This document shows, piece by piece, positions 5,477 through 6,425 of a stretch of 6,425 bases of DNA. The number at the start of each line of letters is the position of its first letter. The stretch's first letter is position 1. The notes beneath the pieces were generated by a model. That model was given only the letters and a program-made list of their open reading frames with translations, searched no databases and had not been told where the DNA came from. Source of the DNA: an uncultured Catenibacterium sp. (lineage in GTDB: Bacteria; Bacillota_I; Bacilli_A; Erysipelotrichales; Coprobacillaceae). Made by a program: the position numbers and the translations under genes. The stretch lies in NCBI RefSeq assembly GCF_900764565.1, contig NZ_CAAFOM010000115.1, positions 1 to 6,425 on the forward strand. Reading direction: 5' to 3'.

Positions 5477-5488
5477 ATTTATGCTGCT
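5458..5488 (-). terminator. Rho-independent terminator of the carboxypeptidase gene
   Basis: In the minus-strand RNA, AGCAGCAT (5488-5481), formed by the final Ala-Ala codons and the first stop base of this gene, pairs with ATGCTGCT (5471-5464) across a 9-base A-rich loop. Six U residues follow (5463-5458). The 3' arm is the complement of the arm used by the tetR terminator, so one central segment serves both directions. Confidence 0.75.
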
Positions 5489-6363
5489 AATACTTTATTT
5501 ACATAATCAAGAAGTTTTTTTGTATCTGTATATGTTTCTTGACGCGTATTTTCTTTAAATACAACTGTAATGATTGTTTTCTTTTTAACTTTAGAATAAG
5601 TTACAAGACATCTTCCGGCAAGATTTGTAAAGCCTGTCTTACCACCAATAACCCTCTTGTCATAATAAGTAGAGTCCTTCTGTGTCATCTTTACATTCTT
5701 CATTTCACGATTTGGATTGGATGCAAAGACATAGCTTTCTGTAGAAATGATTTTTCTTAGTTTCTTATTCTTATAGAATTCTTTTGCAATAAGTGCCATA
5801 TCCTTTGTGCTGCATGTTTCTTTTAGCCATCCTTTATCTGCATAACTGAGTCCATGTGGATTAAAAACATCTACTTTTGTACAGCCAATCTTTTTAGCTT
5901 TCTTATTCATTGCTTCAATAAATCCATCATAACCACCTTTATAGTTTTCAGCGAGCGTGAGGGCCATTTCATTAGAACTCTTTAAAAGCATTCCATGGAT
6001 TACATCTTTAAAAGGAATTCTTTCTCCATCATAAACTGGTGCTGTATGAATAAAGACACGATCAGGTAAAGACATAATATTACGTGTAATAAGTTCATCA
6101 TCATCCTTATAATAATCAATCGCAACAAGCGCACTTAAGAGTTTAATCGTAGAAGCAGGATAACGTGATTCCTGCTCATTTTTTGCATAATACACTTTTC
6201 CTGTATCAGCATCCATCACCACCGCAGAAACATTTTCTGTATTAAGTACAGGCTGTGGAATAGAAACAACTTTCTTCTTTTCCTTTTTGACTGGTTCTTT
6301 TGCAGTGCAAGCACAAAGCATTAAAGTAGCACATAGCATACCAATCCATTTACGAAATTTCAT
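5479..6363 (-). CDS. Lipoprotein serine-type D-Ala-D-Ala carboxypeptidase (peptidase S11)
   Basis: A low-molecular-weight penicillin-binding protein expected to remove the terminal D-Ala from peptidoglycan stem peptides outside the membrane. The three active-site motifs are intact: S-T-I-K (S71 nucleophile, K74), S-S-N (129-131) and K-T-G (242-244). Family segments such as FNPHGLSYAD (167-176) are also present. The N-terminus is a lipoprotein signal: basic MKFRK, a hydrophobic stretch, and the lipobox L-C-A-C with C19 as probable lipidated residue, followed by a Lys-rich linker (about 22-31). At 294 residues it ends soon after the transpeptidase-like domain and lacks the C-terminal beta domain and amphipathic anchor of DacA/PBP5, so the lipid probably replaces that anchor. 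AAGGTGA (6370-6376) precedes the start. No promoter was found in the 62 bases upstream, so it may be co-transcribed with an upstream gene. Whether it is DacF or DacB by name is uncertain. Confidence 0.93.
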   Translation of the reverse strand: MKFRKWIGMLCATLMLCACTAKEPVKKEKKKVVSIPQPVLNTENVSAVVMDADTGKVYYAKNEQESRYPASTIKLLSALVAIDYYKDDDELITRNIMSLPDRVFIHTAPVYDGERIPFKDVIHGMLLKSSNEMALTLAENYKGGYDGFIEAMNKKAKKIGCTKVDVFNPHGLSYADKGWLKETCSTKDMALIAKEFYKNKKLRKIISTESYVFASNPNREMKNVKMTQKDSTYYDKRVIGGKTGFTNLAGRCLVTYSKVKKKTIITVVFKENTRQETYTDTKKLLDYVNKVLAA

Positions 6364-6387
6364 TTTTTATCACCTTCTCAAAATATC

Positions 6388-6425
6388 TTAACGATTTTCC
6401 GCCTTTTCATCAATCTGATTCCGTC
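6388..6425 (-). CDS. Possible C-terminal tail of an upstream gene (partial)
   Basis: From the right edge, one minus-strand frame reads RNQIDEKAENR and stops at TAA (6388-6390), 24 bases before the carboxypeptidase start. The charged, non-membrane composition suits a cytoplasmic protein tail. A second frame is also open, reading DGIRLMKRRKIVKIF and stopping at TGA (6378-6380), so the choice is not certain. No terminator or promoter lies between, consistent with an operon. In other Firmicutes scpB often precedes such a gene, but eleven residues are too few to identify it. Confidence 0.25.
   Translation of the reverse strand, partial: RNQIDEKAENR

Noticed and set aside
5539..5760. 73-codon plus-strand open frame
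   Set aside because: It is antisense inside the carboxypeptidase gene, resembles no known protein, and has no promoter or ribosome site of note.
1..6425. Mobile element, CRISPR array, phage or defence island
   Set aside because: No transposase, integrase, regular repeat array, attachment site or tRNA was seen; apart from the SbcC-like frame, the genes are ordinary chromosomal housekeeping functions.

Overview
The window looks like one end of a short draft or metagenomic contig from a low-GC Firmicute. The AT-rich base composition, strong AGGAGG ribosome binding sites, U-tailed hairpin terminators and gene set (Ktr potassium uptake, fructose-bisphosphate-type L-lactate dehydrogenase, lipoprotein D-Ala-D-Ala carboxypeptidase) fit a fermentative Erysipelotrichia/Coprobacillaceae-like gut bacterium. 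The lineage is inferred from general resemblance, not from a marker gene. Bases 1-21 are not biological: they match the 3' end of the Illumina TruSeq read-2 adapter.

Layout, left to right. (1) A minus-strand gene (21-518) with its own promoter runs into the adapter. It resembles the N-terminal lobe of the SbcC/Rad50 ATPase but lacks a recognisable Walker A motif and Q-loop glutamine; its stop codon borrows one adapter base. (2) A minus-strand operon (3473 down to 613) encodes a polytopic membrane protein resembling the YjdF/DUF2238 group, then the K+ channel subunit KtrB and its RCK gating subunit KtrA. It ends in a hairpin terminator that includes the ktrA stop codon. (3) A monocistronic L-lactate dehydrogenase gene (4585-3590, minus) has its own promoter and terminator. 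(4) A 253-bp divergent intergenic region (4586-4838) holds the ldh promoter, two cre-like sites about three helical turns apart, and a perfect palindrome overlapping the -35 box of the tetR promoter. (5) A TetR-family regulator (4839-5459, plus) converges on a lipoprotein D-Ala-D-Ala carboxypeptidase (6363-5479, minus). The two share a three-armed terminator whose outer arms lie in the last codons of each gene. (6) At the right edge, a short open frame may be the tail of a gene upstream of the carboxypeptidase.

Most of the window is core metabolism and homeostasis: K+ uptake, NADH re-oxidation through lactate, and peptidoglycan trimming. No mobile element, CRISPR array, tRNA or rRNA is visible, and no gene-free stretch exceeds 300 bases. 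The least ordinary items are the degenerate SbcC-like protein, the shared terminator, the paired cre-like sites, and the membrane protein heading the ktr operon.
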